Source of the DNA: Amphritea opalescens
GTDB lineage: Bacteria > Pseudomonadota > Gammaproteobacteria > Pseudomonadales > Balneatricaceae
Assembly: GCF_003957515.1 (NCBI RefSeq)
Contig: NZ_RQXW01000001.1
Location: 434,001 to 498,000, forward strand
DNA length: 64,000 bases
Direction: 5' to 3'
In this document: positions 1 to 8,004 of the stretch, piece after piece
How the letters are laid out: every line of letters begins with the position of its first letter
Position numbering within the stretch: position 1 is the first letter of the stretch
Notes under the pieces: generated by a model
What the model saw: the letters and a program-made list of their open reading frames with translations, nothing else
Told to the model about the DNA's origin: nothing
Databases searched by the model: none
Made by a program: the position numbers and the translations under genes

Positions 1-767
1 TGCAGCTTATCTAGTAGGTGTTGGCGGGTTAATAGACCAACAATATGGCCCTCGGCATCACTCACCAGTAATCGTCGAATCGATTGGGTTTGCATGATCT
101 GTCGCGCTTCGAGTAATGACTCTTTGGCGTCAACGATAGTGACAGGCGTGCTCATATGTTGCTCGACGGTGGTATTAAGATCGATCTTGTCGTCGAGCAG
201 TCGTATCACATCCCGTTCTGTCAAAATACCATCGGCTTGATGATGTTCACCCACCACCACACAGCTGATCATGTTTTGGTTCATCAGGGTAAATGCTTGG
301 CGCAGTGTCGCCTGTGGCGAGATAAACTGTACCACCCGTTCCATCACCGCATCGACATGTTTTATTTCGGCTAAATACTCTACCCCAAGGTGCTGAATAA
401 AGTCTGTTTCGGTGGCGATGCCGTTGAGGCTGCCATCCCGATTAATCACCACGATGTGACGCAGATTATCCCGTTGCATCTGTTCGTAAGCTTGTTGAAA
501 GTCACAATCACTCTGCATGGTTTTAACGGGGGAGGTCATGATATCGGCAGCGGTGAGGGGGGCGAGGTCCTGTTTTGCGCTACTGACTAATCGGAGTATG
601 TCTTTTTCGGTGATGATGCCCAGCGGCTCTTGATGATCCATGATGACAATAGAGCTGACATTTGATTGGCGCATCCGGTGCAGGATATGCAATGCCGCAT
701 CCGTGGGTTGAGCGTGTAAAACCGCTTGGCTACAAATGCTCTCCAACGAGACAATTGATTCCGGCAT
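1..767 (-). CDS. CBS-domain protein, C-terminus outside window
   Basis: The reverse strand is open from an ATG at 767 to the window edge, giving 255 visible residues. They form four consecutive CBS repeats, that is two Bateman modules, with recurring patterns such as GIITEKDILRL, GIATETDFIQHL, GILTERDVIRLL and VGLLTRQHLL. CBS pairs bind adenosyl ligands and gate an attached domain. The protein continues beyond position 1, so the output domain is unseen. In marine gammaproteobacteria such N-terminal CBS arrays often precede PAS, GGDEF/EAL or kinase domains, but that is family knowledge and not seen here. No stop codon is present in the window. Confidence 0.85.
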   Translation of the reverse strand, partial: MPESIVSLESICSQAVLHAQPTDAALHILHRMRQSNVSSIVIMDHQEPLGIITEKDILRLVSSAKQDLAPLTAADIMTSPVKTMQSDCDFQQAYEQMQRDNLRHIVVINRDGSLNGIATETDFIQHLGVEYLAEIKHVDAVMERVVQFISPQATLRQAFTLMNQNMISCVVVGEHHQADGILTERDVIRLLDDKIDLNTTVEQHMSTPVTIVDAKESLLEARQIMQTQSIRRLLVSDAEGHIVGLLTRQHLLDKL

Positions 768-1114
768 ATGATTGTGTCCTTTTCCCATATCCTTAATAAG
801 CCCTTATCGGGGGTAACGCTTTCGTTCCATTCATCAGGTTATACATTCCGTTGCGGTGGCCTATAACGGATAGATTAACCTACCATAAGGCGGGGAATAA
901 TGTATTTAGGTGATGAGTTTAGGTCACCATTTAGTGTATTTTTAAGCATTATTTACCTAATGGAATTAATGTATTTATCCCTTACACCTTGATGCACGTC
1001 GGGCTTCTGCTACCGTACGGGTGAATAATAAAAAACTACATCAGACTTTTGTCGCGCTGAGGATGAAAGCGCCGCTGATGACTAATCAATAGTTGAGAAA
1101 AGCCGAGAGTAACT
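768..1114. other. Intergenic region between divergent CBS gene and fahA
   Basis: This 347-base gap between two divergent genes must hold both promoters. It is AT-rich around 890-1000. A short inverted repeat, GGTGA at 909-913 and TCACC at 924-928, could be an operator. I could not assign sigma-factor boxes with confidence and saw no small ORF worth calling. Confidence 0.4.
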
Positions 1115-2425
1115 ATGCCTGTATTAAATGAAACGCATCATTCTGATTTACGTAGCTGGGTAAGTAGTGCAAACGATGCGGACACTGATTTCCCGATTCA
1201 AAATTTACCCTTTGCTGCGTTTCGACGTAAAGGTTCAGATGAAGCGTTTCGGGGGGGCGTCGCGATTGGTGATCAAGTATTGGATTTAGCCGCCGTTGAT
1301 GGTGTGTTCTCGGGTGATGCCGCCGTTGGCGTGGCCGCCTGTGCTCAGCCAACGCTAAATCATTTCATGTCATTAGGCTCCACGATTTGGTCGGCGTTGC
1401 GTTTAGCGTTATCAAGGGCATTGCGAGAAGGTGCGGCTGAGCAAGGCGCGTTAGAAAGCTGCTTGGTAGCACAGAGTGACGTTGAGTATAGCCTGCCGTG
1501 TAACATTGGTGATTACACCGATTTTTACACCTCAGTCTTTCATGCTACCCGAATAGGGAGCCTGTTCCGGCCGGACAACCCGTTGTTGCCGAACTATAAA
1601 TGGGTGCCGATCGGTTATCATGGTCGCAGTTCCTCAATTGATGTCTCGGGGCAAACCTTCCGTCGTCCGCAGGGGCAAACCAAAGCGCCGGACGCTGAAT
1701 CGCCCAGCCTGAATGCCTGTCAGCGGTTGGATTATGAACTAGAGGTGGGGATCTACATCGGCAAAGGGAATGAGCTCGGCGAGCCGGTTGCCCTCGATGA
1801 GGCGGATCAACATGTGTTTGGTTATTGCTTGTTTAATGATTGGTCTGCCCGTGATATTCAAGCGTGGGAGTATCAGCCGTTAGGGCCGTTTTTAGCGAAA
1901 AACTTTGCCTCTACCGTATCCCCTTGGATTGTGACCAATGAAGCACTGCTGCCATATCGTCGCGAATTTAAGCGGGATGCGCAGGACCCACAGCCACTGC
2001 CTTATTTAGCATCGGCGAAAAACAGCGAAGAAGGCGCGTTAGATATTAAATTAGAGGTGCTGCTGCAAACACAGCAGATGCGAGAGCAGGGTGAAGCCGC
2101 CGCTCAATTATCGAACTCTAACTTTGTTTATTCTTATTGGACAGTGGCGCAGATGGTTGCCCACCACACCGTGAACGGCTGTAATCTGCGCCCTGGGGAC
2201 TTCTTTGGTTCTGGCACCCAATCGGGCCCAGAGCATGAGCAGGGCGGCTCACTGCTAGAGCTGAGTCGTGGCGGCAAAGAGGCGATCAGCCTACCCAATG
2301 GCGAACAACGTACCTTTTTGGAAGATGGCGATACCGTAGTGATGCGGGGTTATTGTCAGCAACAGGGAAGTGTCCGTATCGGCTTTGGCGAGGTTGCCAG
2401 TACGGTGTTGCCTGCTAAGGGATAA
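1115..2425 (+). CDS. fahA: Fumarylacetoacetase (fumarylacetoacetate hydrolase)
   Basis: It hydrolyses 4-fumarylacetoacetate to fumarate and acetoacetate, the last step of tyrosine/homogentisate breakdown, in the cytosol. The 436 residues match the usual length of full two-domain FAH. An N-terminal SH3-like domain is followed by the catalytic domain. Visible motifs are the metal-site segment DYTDFYTS, the catalytic-His segment GYHGRSSS, the metal-site acidic run ELEVGIYIG, and FNDWSARDIQAWE. The start ATG at 1115 follows a GAGAG-like ribosome site. Homogentisate dioxygenase and maleylacetoacetate isomerase genes, often adjacent, are not in the window. A strong palindromic terminator follows. 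Confidence 0.95.
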   Translation: MPVLNETHHSDLRSWVSSANDADTDFPIQNLPFAAFRRKGSDEAFRGGVAIGDQVLDLAAVDGVFSGDAAVGVAACAQPTLNHFMSLGSTIWSALRLALSRALREGAAEQGALESCLVAQSDVEYSLPCNIGDYTDFYTSVFHATRIGSLFRPDNPLLPNYKWVPIGYHGRSSSIDVSGQTFRRPQGQTKAPDAESPSLNACQRLDYELEVGIYIGKGNELGEPVALDEADQHVFGYCLFNDWSARDIQAWEYQPLGPFLAKNFASTVSPWIVTNEALLPYRREFKRDAQDPQPLPYLASAKNSEEGALDIKLEVLLQTQQMREQGEAAAQLSNSNFVYSYWTVAQMVAHHTVNGCNLRPGDFFGSGTQSGPEHEQGGSLLELSRGGKEAISLPNGEQRTFLEDGDTVVMRGYCQQQGSVRIGFGEVASTVLPAKG

Positions 2426-2448
2426 TGTAACGACGATCGATGAGTGTG

Positions 2449-2476
2449 AATAAAGGCAGCCTAGGCTGCCTTTATT
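2449..2476. terminator. Bidirectional terminator between fahA and a small reverse gene
   Basis: A 28-base perfect palindrome, AATAAAGGCAGCC then TA-centred GGCTGCCTTTATT, lies between two convergent genes. A-rich and T-rich edges allow it to act as an intrinsic terminator in both directions. Confidence 0.8.
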
Positions 2477-2487
2477 GTTGAGCGTCA

Positions 2488-2658
2488 TTACTTTTTAGGT
2501 TTTTTCTTGAAGAGGTTGAGTAGCTTTTTTTTCGGGTCCTGCTCTTCGGTGGGCAGGGCTTTCTCAAACAGGCTTTTCATCTCGTTTAACTGCTTCTCTT
2601 TACGCTTATGGCGCAGATCATCCCGCTTGCTATTGATATCGACTATTTTATCGCTCAT
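2488..2658 (-). CDS. Small basic charged protein (56 aa), unknown function
   Basis: An ATG at 2658 opens a 56-codon frame ending in TAA at 2488. The product begins MSDKIVDINSKRDDLRHKRK, has a helical charged middle (EKQLNEMKSLFEKALP) and a lysine-rich tail ending LFKKKPKK. It has no signal peptide or membrane helix. The frame fills the gap exactly between the M50 peptidase gene and the fahA terminator, supporting a real gene. Charge and length resemble small RNA- or nucleoid-binding proteins, but no family was recognised. It is likely cotranscribed with the peptidase gene upstream on the same strand, 45 bases away. Confidence 0.6.
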   Translation of the reverse strand: MSDKIVDINSKRDDLRHKRKEKQLNEMKSLFEKALPTEEQDPKKKLLNLFKKKPKK

Positions 2659-2703
2659 ATACACGACTCTTTATTGGCAGCTTGTTGGAAGTGATACCGC
2701 AGT

Positions 2704-3792
2704 TTAGCTTTGCAATATCTTAAGTGGAAGCCCCAGCAGTGCATCCCCCATCCCATGAAAATACCAGATGATCGCAATCAAGCCTGCAACGGTAAGGATA
2801 TACCAGAGTGCAGAGATTATTTGGCCATAACGATCTAGGGGTAAGAGTAAGCTGTGGTGTCGGCCTCGCCATTCAAAAAATACCTCAACACTTCCGATGA
2901 TTAAGAGAAAGCCGAGCAACGCTAAACCAAACTCATAACTGAGCCAGATACCACCAGCGGCGGCGGCGCCACAGAGTAACAGCCCTAACAGTGAATTCAT
3001 GGAAAAGGCGATGCTCTTGAGGATATGCCCGCCATCCAATGGCAGAATCGGCAGCAGGTTAAACAGGTTTAGCAGCGCATTGAAGGCGCTTAATCCGGCA
3101 AAAAACATCGAACCGGTCACCCAGTAAGCCACTAGACTGAGTAGGGATAAGCCAAAGCCAAAAAACGGCCCCATCATCGAGATGCAGACATCCTGCCAGC
3201 GGGTGTTAATGCGGGCATCACTCAGAGCCAAGCCACCGACGAATGGGATCAGGTAGATCCCTTTGGTTTTCATGCCAAAATGCTTCATCGCACGAATATG
3301 ACCATACTCATGCACCACGAGGCAGAAGATCAGGGCGAGGGCAAAGGGCAGCGAGAAAAACCAAGAGTAGGCCGCTAGGCTAGCGCCGGCCATGACCACC
3401 TTGATGATCTTGGCGCTTTTCAGCAGTTTTAGCCCTAACGCACCGAGCCCGATGATGCTGAAAGCGCGTTTTTCTTGGCGTATCGGCCCTTGAGGTACCT
3501 GTTTCTCCATGATTTCGCGGCCATGTTCGCCACTGCTGATCAGCTTTTCACCCATATAGAAACGGTAGGCGATGTTGACAGGATCCCATTGCACTTCGGT
3601 TTCTAACCGACACAGCAGTGTTTCACCCTGCTGATTTTGCAGTTCAAAATGATGTTCACTGACACCATCGAAATCGCCGGCGGCATCACATCGGGAAACC
3701 GGTGTATTGTTCCAGTACAGGAGTTGCCAACCCGCCATCGAGCCTTCAAGACGTAGGCTATGGTCTTCACAGTCCAGATTTAATAATTCCAC
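2704..3792 (-). CDS. Site-2-protease-like M50 zinc metallopeptidase, membrane
   Basis: The 362-residue protein has a soluble N-terminal region (about 1-110) with no recognised domain, then about six membrane helices. HEYGH at 161-165 is the HEXXH zinc site inside a helix, and LPLDGGHI around 251-257 gives the third ligand, the arrangement of the M50 family. Members cleave within or near membranes to release regulators. The sequence lacks a PDZ domain, so it is not RseP; it is closer to the SpoIVFB/YydH-like group. Substrate unknown. No anti-sigma factor gene is nearby. Confidence 0.8.
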   Translation of the reverse strand: MELLNLDCEDHSLRLEGSMAGWQLLYWNNTPVSRCDAAGDFDGVSEHHFELQNQQGETLLCRLETEVQWDPVNIAYRFYMGEKLISSGEHGREIMEKQVPQGPIRQEKRAFSIIGLGALGLKLLKSAKIIKVVMAGASLAAYSWFFSLPFALALIFCLVVHEYGHIRAMKHFGMKTKGIYLIPFVGGLALSDARINTRWQDVCISMMGPFFGFGLSLLSLVAYWVTGSMFFAGLSAFNALLNLFNLLPILPLDGGHILKSIAFSMNSLLGLLLCGAAAAGGIWLSYEFGLALLGFLLIIGSVEVFFEWRGRHHSLLLPLDRYGQIISALWYILTVAGLIAIIWYFHGMGDALLGLPLKILQS

Positions 3793-4315
3793 ATCGGTTC
3801 CTTAAAATAGTTACCGGCGCATAGTTGCATAACTTGATGGCAGTTTAAAGCGGCTTGTTAGCTGAAAAGCGCGGTGAGGGTATTGCCGGAGAATCAGGCG
3901 GTTTCATCGATTTGGCGATAGAGAGCTTAGATGATCTTCTTTCCTCAATTGAAAGTGACGTCTGGAAAGTGGCGTCTGGTTGAGTGGCAACCTGGTCTTT
4001 TAGCTCACCATTCGTCTCAGAAACTGGATGATGTCAGCCCAAACCGGTGTCTAGCTACTATTTATGTTATTTGCTGAACTTAATGGCCATCGTAATAACT
4101 AACTCTGCAATGGAATGCTCCGGATACTCCCTTAGCAGAACTGTCCGATCAAGTAATGGTTTGATCGTGGTGCAGTGAAATATGACGAACGCAGTAGGGC
4201 GAATAGACAACTTGTTACGGTTTGGATAATGGCCTAACCCATTAAACAATAAAGCCAATGATGAGTTTCATTTGAATTCGTCGTGCTGCATGAAAACATC
4301 GTTTTTTTGAGACGA

Positions 4316-4384
4316 CTGTCCGTATATGTCAACTAATGAGCTTTTTTTGTCATTGTTCCCTTTGATTATTCAATGGAGAATGAA
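4316..4384 (+). promoter_or_regulatory. Upstream control block, copy 1 (shared with thiolase gene)
   Basis: This 69-base segment aligns without gaps to 6469-6537; I counted 50 identical positions. The best-kept parts are CTGTCCG at the left edge, the poly-T stretch with CATTGTT in the middle, and TATTC..T..AGAATGAA at the right. It lies 186 bases before the ligase start. A shared promoter plus operator for coordinated fatty-acid control is the simplest reading. The binding protein is unknown; PsrA- or FadR-type palindromes were not evident. Confidence 0.55.
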
Positions 4385-4500
4385 ATTCATTAGAATGTAC
4401 TAAAGGGTTATGGATCAAACCGCGTCAGTGATTGATCATGATGACTGGAGATAACCAATCGAATAGTAAGATGTAAAGTGCTCAGCGATGTGCGTACGAC

Positions 4501-4524
4501 AATCAATAACCTGCGTTATTGATT
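4501..4524. repeat. Perfect 10-bp inverted repeat in ligase leader
   Basis: AATCAATAAC, CTGC, GTTATTGATT forms a perfect stem of 10 pairs with a four-base loop, 47 bases upstream of the ligase ATG. It may be an operator or an mRNA leader hairpin. It has no U-tract, so a terminator is unlikely. Confidence 0.5.
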
Positions 4525-4570
4525 CAGTTGAACAAGGCATCTGCAGAATTTTCAAACCTAAGGTGTACCT

Positions 4571-6211
4571 ATGCAAACAAAAATAATTAAACCTGCAGCA
4601 AATGCTCACGATTTTCCTCTACTCATTAAAAGTCTCTTGTCCTCCGGCATGCGTTTTCAGCCTGATAACGAAATTGTGTATAGTGACGTGCTTCGCTATG
4701 ACTATCGCACCCTGTACAAGCGTGTCTGCAAACTGGCGAATGTGCTCACCAAGGCAGGTGTTAAGGCGGGCGATACTGTTGCCGTGATGGATTGGGATAG
4801 CCATCGTTATCTAGAAAGCTACTTTGCCGTGCCGATGATCGGGGCTGTTTTACACCATGTGAATATTCGCCTGAGTGTCGATCAAGTCGGCTACACCATG
4901 AACCATGCTGAAGATAACTTGGTGTTGGTGCATGATGACTTCACCGTAATTGCTGAACAGCTAGCCGATCAACTACCCAGCGTGCGTGGCTATATCCGCC
5001 TGAGTGATGATCAGAAAACATCGCCGACCAGCCTCAATTCGCTGGGTGAATATGAAGCCTTGTTAGCGGAAGCATCCGATGAATATGACTTCCCTGATTT
5101 TGATGAAAATTCCGTCGCCACACTGTTCTATACCACCGGCACAACCGGCAACCCAAAAGGGGTGTATTTCAGCCATCGACAACTAGTACTGCATACGTTA
5201 AACGGTGCAAGTATGCTGGGTTCTTTTGAGGGGCAGCCATTGTTGCGCTCCGACGATGTCTATATGCCGATGACACCGATGTTCCATGTGCATGCCTGGG
5301 GCGTTCCCTATATCGCCACCATGCTAGGAGTGAAACAGGTATACCCAGGCCGCTACGAACCTAATAAATTACTGCGCTTATTCCGTAAGGAGGGCGTCAC
5401 GTTCTCCCATGGTGTGCCGACCGTGCTACAGATGATTCTTAACTGTGATGAAACCGAAGCGACGGATATGAGTCGCTGGAAGTTGCTCACCGGTGGCAGT
5501 GCGGCTACTCCGGCGTTGGCAAAACAGATGGTGGACAAAGGTATCGCATTGTTTACCGCTTACGGTATGTCGGAAACCTGTCCGTTAATCAGTGCGGTGT
5601 TCCTCAAGCCTGCTGAACGTGAACTGGAGCTGAGTGAACAGATACCGCAGAGGATCAAGGCGGGTGTACCCATTGGTCTCGTCGATCTGAAGATTGTTGA
5701 CCCTGAGGGTAACGATGTCGCGCACGATGGCGATGCCGTAGGAGAAATTGTGGTCCGCTCACCTTGGCTGACGCAGGGATACTACAAAGATGAAGCCAAA
5801 GGTGAAGAGCTTTGGGAAAATGGCTGGTTGCATACCGGTGATGTCGCTTCGATCAATGAAGATTACGTTATTCAGATTAAAGATCGCATCAAAGATGTGA
5901 TTAAAACCGGCGGCGAGTGGATCTCTTCACTGGAGCTGGAAAACCTGATTAGCCAGTATCCTGCCGTATCCGAGGTCGCCGTGATTGGTGTACCCGATGA
6001 GAAGTGGGGCGAGCGTCCCTATGCCTTAGTGGTTGGGAAGCCTGGGGAGGAGATTGATGGGGCGGCTATTCAGCAGCATCTACTGACATTTGTCGCCAGC
6101 GGCCATATTAATAAATGGGCCGTACCACAGGATATTAAGATTGTGACCGATATCCCTAAAACCAGTGTTGGCAAAATTAATAAGAAAGTGATTCGCACCC
6201 AGGTTAGTTAA
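4571..6211 (+). CDS. Fatty-acyl-CoA ligase (AlkK/DmdB-like AMP-forming)
   Basis: It activates a carboxylic acid to its CoA thioester with ATP. The 546 residues show the adenylate-forming signature [16 protein letters not shown] (about 195-210), the motif [10 protein letters not shown], the WLHTGDVA loop and the C-terminal catalytic-lysine region SVGKINKK. The length and the [13 protein letters not shown] segment fit the medium-chain ligase group that includes AlkK and the dimethylsulfoniopropionate enzyme DmdB; the sequence alone does not separate them. The thiolase and FadB-type genes downstream favour a beta-oxidation role. It is transcribed alone: a terminator follows and the thiolase has its own control block. 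Confidence 0.9.
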   Translation: MQTKIIKPAANAHDFPLLIKSLLSSGMRFQPDNEIVYSDVLRYDYRTLYKRVCKLANVLTKAGVKAGDTVAVMDWDSHRYLESYFAVPMIGAVLHHVNIRLSVDQVGYTMNHAEDNLVLVHDDFTVIAEQLADQLPSVRGYIRLSDDQKTSPTSLNSLGEYEALLAEASDEYDFPDFDENSVATLFYTTGTTGNPKGVYFSHRQLVLHTLNGASMLGSFEGQPLLRSDDVYMPMTPMFHVHAWGVPYIATMLGVKQVYPGRYEPNKLLRLFRKEGVTFSHGVPTVLQMILNCDETEATDMSRWKLLTGGSAATPALAKQMVDKGIALFTAYGMSETCPLISAVFLKPAERELELSEQIPQRIKAGVPIGLVDLKIVDPEGNDVAHDGDAVGEIVVRSPWLTQGYYKDEAKGEELWENGWLHTGDVASINEDYVIQIKDRIKDVIKTGGEWISSLELENLISQYPAVSEVAVIGVPDEKWGERPYALVVGKPGEEIDGAAIQQHLLTFVASGHINKWAVPQDIKIVTDIPKTSVGKINKKVIRTQVS

Positions 6212-6243
6212 TCTCGGGGCGAGACTTAAGGGTATTCAAATAA

Positions 6244-6266
6244 GGGAGCATTGAGCTCCCTTTTTT
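6244..6266 (+). terminator. Intrinsic terminator after acyl-CoA ligase
   Basis: GGGAGC, ATTGA, GCTCCC followed by six T residues: a compact GC stem with U-tract 32 bases after the stop codon. Confidence 0.9.
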
Positions 6267-6468
6267 CATCTTGAATGGCTCTTGTCCGATACGGTAATAA
6301 TTTCTCATATAGCATCTCTTTATTATTTCATCTAGGCGATGACTCACCGTCTTTCCCTTTCGGTCAAATTAGACGGAATACAGCGTCTATTAAGATGTTT
6401 GTTTTTTAGAAGGCTTCTATTAAGGTCAACTAAGGCTGACAGCGTCTGCTAACCAAATATGGTTCACT

Positions 6469-6537
6469 CTGTCCGATTTGATCAAGTAATATGCTTTTTT
6501 AGACATTGTTACATCGCCCTATTCGATAGAGAATGAA
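6469..6537 (+). promoter_or_regulatory. Upstream control block, copy 2 (thiolase gene)
   Basis: Partner of 4316-4384, aligned without gaps over 69 bases. It ends 86 bases before the thiolase ATG, much closer than copy 1 is to its gene. The rest of the 6212-6623 gap shows the ligase terminator and no ORF. No copy is visible before the FadB-type gene, which suggests that gene is read through from the thiolase or has a separate promoter. Confidence 0.55.
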
Positions 6538-6623
6538 GGCATTGAAGTGCTAAAGCAGAAAGATGCACCCTAATAAAATGCGTTATCGGCCCTGCGTGGC
6601 CAGCTAAAACAAGAGAGAATTTT

Positions 6624-7808
6624 ATGAAAAAGCGTGAAGTAGTTGTCGTCAGTGGTGTTCGTACAGCAATCGGTAGTTACGGTGGTAGCCTGAAAGGTCA
6701 TAAGCCAACGGAATTAGCCGGGGCGCTGGTGGCCGAAGCGGTTAAACGTGCGGGTATTGACCCTGAATCGGTTGAGCAGAGCGTGTTTGGTAATGTGATC
6801 CATTCCGAGCCTGCGGATATGTATATGGGCCGTGTGGCGGCGATTAAGGGTGGGTTATCGGAAGAGACACCATCTCTCACGCTAAACCGTCTGTGTGGTA
6901 GTGGTTTACAGGCAATTATCAGTGCTGCTCAGCAGATTGAATTAGGGGTCTGCGATACGGTGGTTGCCGGTGGTGCTGAATCCATGAGCCGCGCGCCTTA
7001 TCATCTGCCGACTGCGCGCTTTGGTCAGCGTATGGGTGACGGACAGATGGTTGATCCTATGGTGGCGGCATTGCATTGCCCCTTTAACCATATTCACATG
7101 GGTGTGACGGCAGAAAATGTGGCCGAGCAATACGGTATCAGCCGTGAAGCCCAAGATGAGCTGGCGGTGCTAAGCCATAACCGTGCCCAGCATGCGATCG
7201 AACAAGGTTATTTTAAAGACCAGATTATGCCGGTTGAGCTGAAAAGTCGTAAAGGCGTGAAGCTATTTGATACCGATGAGCATGTGCGGATGGATTGCAC
7301 CCTCGAAGAGATGCAAGCGCTGCGTCCCGTGTTTAAAAAAGATGGCACGGTTACCGCGGGTAATGCGTCTGGCTTGAATGATGCCGCCGGTGCGGTGGTC
7401 ATGATGGAGCGTGAAAAAGCGGAAGCGGAAGGTCGCCGGACGCTGGGCCGACTGGTTGATTACGCGATAGTGGGTGTTGATCCTAAGATTATGGGTATCG
7501 GTCCGATCGGTGCGATACAGCAACTGTTTGATCGTAACCATCTATCGGCCAATGATATCGATGTCTATGAAGTCAACGAAGCGTTTGCGGCCCAAGCACT
7601 GGCGGTAGCGCAAGAGTTAGACTTACCCCGTGATCGTTTGAACCCGAACGGCAGTGGTATCTCACTTGGTCATCCGATCGGTGCTACCGGTGCGGTAGTA
7701 ACCATTAAAGCGTTATACGAGCTGAACCGGATTAAAGGTCGCTATGCGGTTGTGAGCCTCTGTATCGGCGGCGGGCAGGGCATTGCAGCGCTGTTCGAGC
7801 GCATTTAA
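6624..7808 (+). CDS. bktB: Acetyl-CoA C-acyltransferase, BktB-type thiolase
   Basis: It cleaves or condenses 3-ketoacyl-CoA with CoA/acetyl-CoA. The 394 residues are typical for thiolase. The nucleophile cysteine sits in NRLCGSGLQA (about residue 91); NEAFAAQA, GHPIGATGA and the second catalytic cysteine in CIGGGQG are all present. The N-terminus (REVVVVSGVRTAIGSYGGSL) and GNVIHSEPADMYMGRVAA resemble Cupriavidus BktB, from memory, more than FadA or PhaA. A GAGAG ribosome site precedes the ATG. Chain-length preference cannot be read from sequence. It stands where fadA would be expected beside fadB. Confidence 0.9.
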   Translation: MKKREVVVVSGVRTAIGSYGGSLKGHKPTELAGALVAEAVKRAGIDPESVEQSVFGNVIHSEPADMYMGRVAAIKGGLSEETPSLTLNRLCGSGLQAIISAAQQIELGVCDTVVAGGAESMSRAPYHLPTARFGQRMGDGQMVDPMVAALHCPFNHIHMGVTAENVAEQYGISREAQDELAVLSHNRAQHAIEQGYFKDQIMPVELKSRKGVKLFDTDEHVRMDCTLEEMQALRPVFKKDGTVTAGNASGLNDAAGAVVMMEREKAEAEGRRTLGRLVDYAIVGVDPKIMGIGPIGAIQQLFDRNHLSANDIDVYEVNEAFAAQALAVAQELDLPRDRLNPNGSGISLGHPIGATGAVVTIKALYELNRIKGRYAVVSLCIGGGQGIAALFERI

Positions 7809-7859
7809 GGCTAGTTTTCTAGCTTTAAATCCAAGCTTAAAAATATAAGTTTAATCATT

Positions 7860-7886
7860 ACCTATCATCGTCAGTCGATGATAGGT
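7860..7886 (+). terminator. Hairpin after thiolase gene
   Basis: ACCTATCATCG, TCAGT, CGATGATAGGT gives a perfect 11-pair stem 51 bases past the stop. It is followed by TCCTCATTGTTTT, a weak U-rich tail, so termination may be partial, leaving read-through into the FadB-type gene. Confidence 0.55.
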
Positions 7887-8004
7887 CCTCATTGTTTTCT
7901 GTTGTTTTTCGGTTGTCACAAACGCTTAGTCAGCATTAACGCTGGCTAGGCACCCCTGTGGGTGTGAGTTGTGCGGCGGCCGCTTAAAGAGTCGAGGTAT
8001 TAGG

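Larger units (their letters stand above)
3793..4570. other. 778-base intergenic region upstream of the acyl-CoA ligase
   Basis: No convincing gene is present. A 42-codon open stretch on the plus strand (about 3853-3982, ending VWKVASG then stop) looks protein-like but lacks a proper start and may be a gene remnant. The downstream half carries the control block shared with the thiolase gene (4316-4384) and a hairpin (4501-4524). Confidence 0.5.

Noticed and set aside
4067-4258. 63-codon reverse frame in the ligase upstream gap
   Set aside because: No ribosome site and no recognisable features; likely chance in AT-rich DNA.
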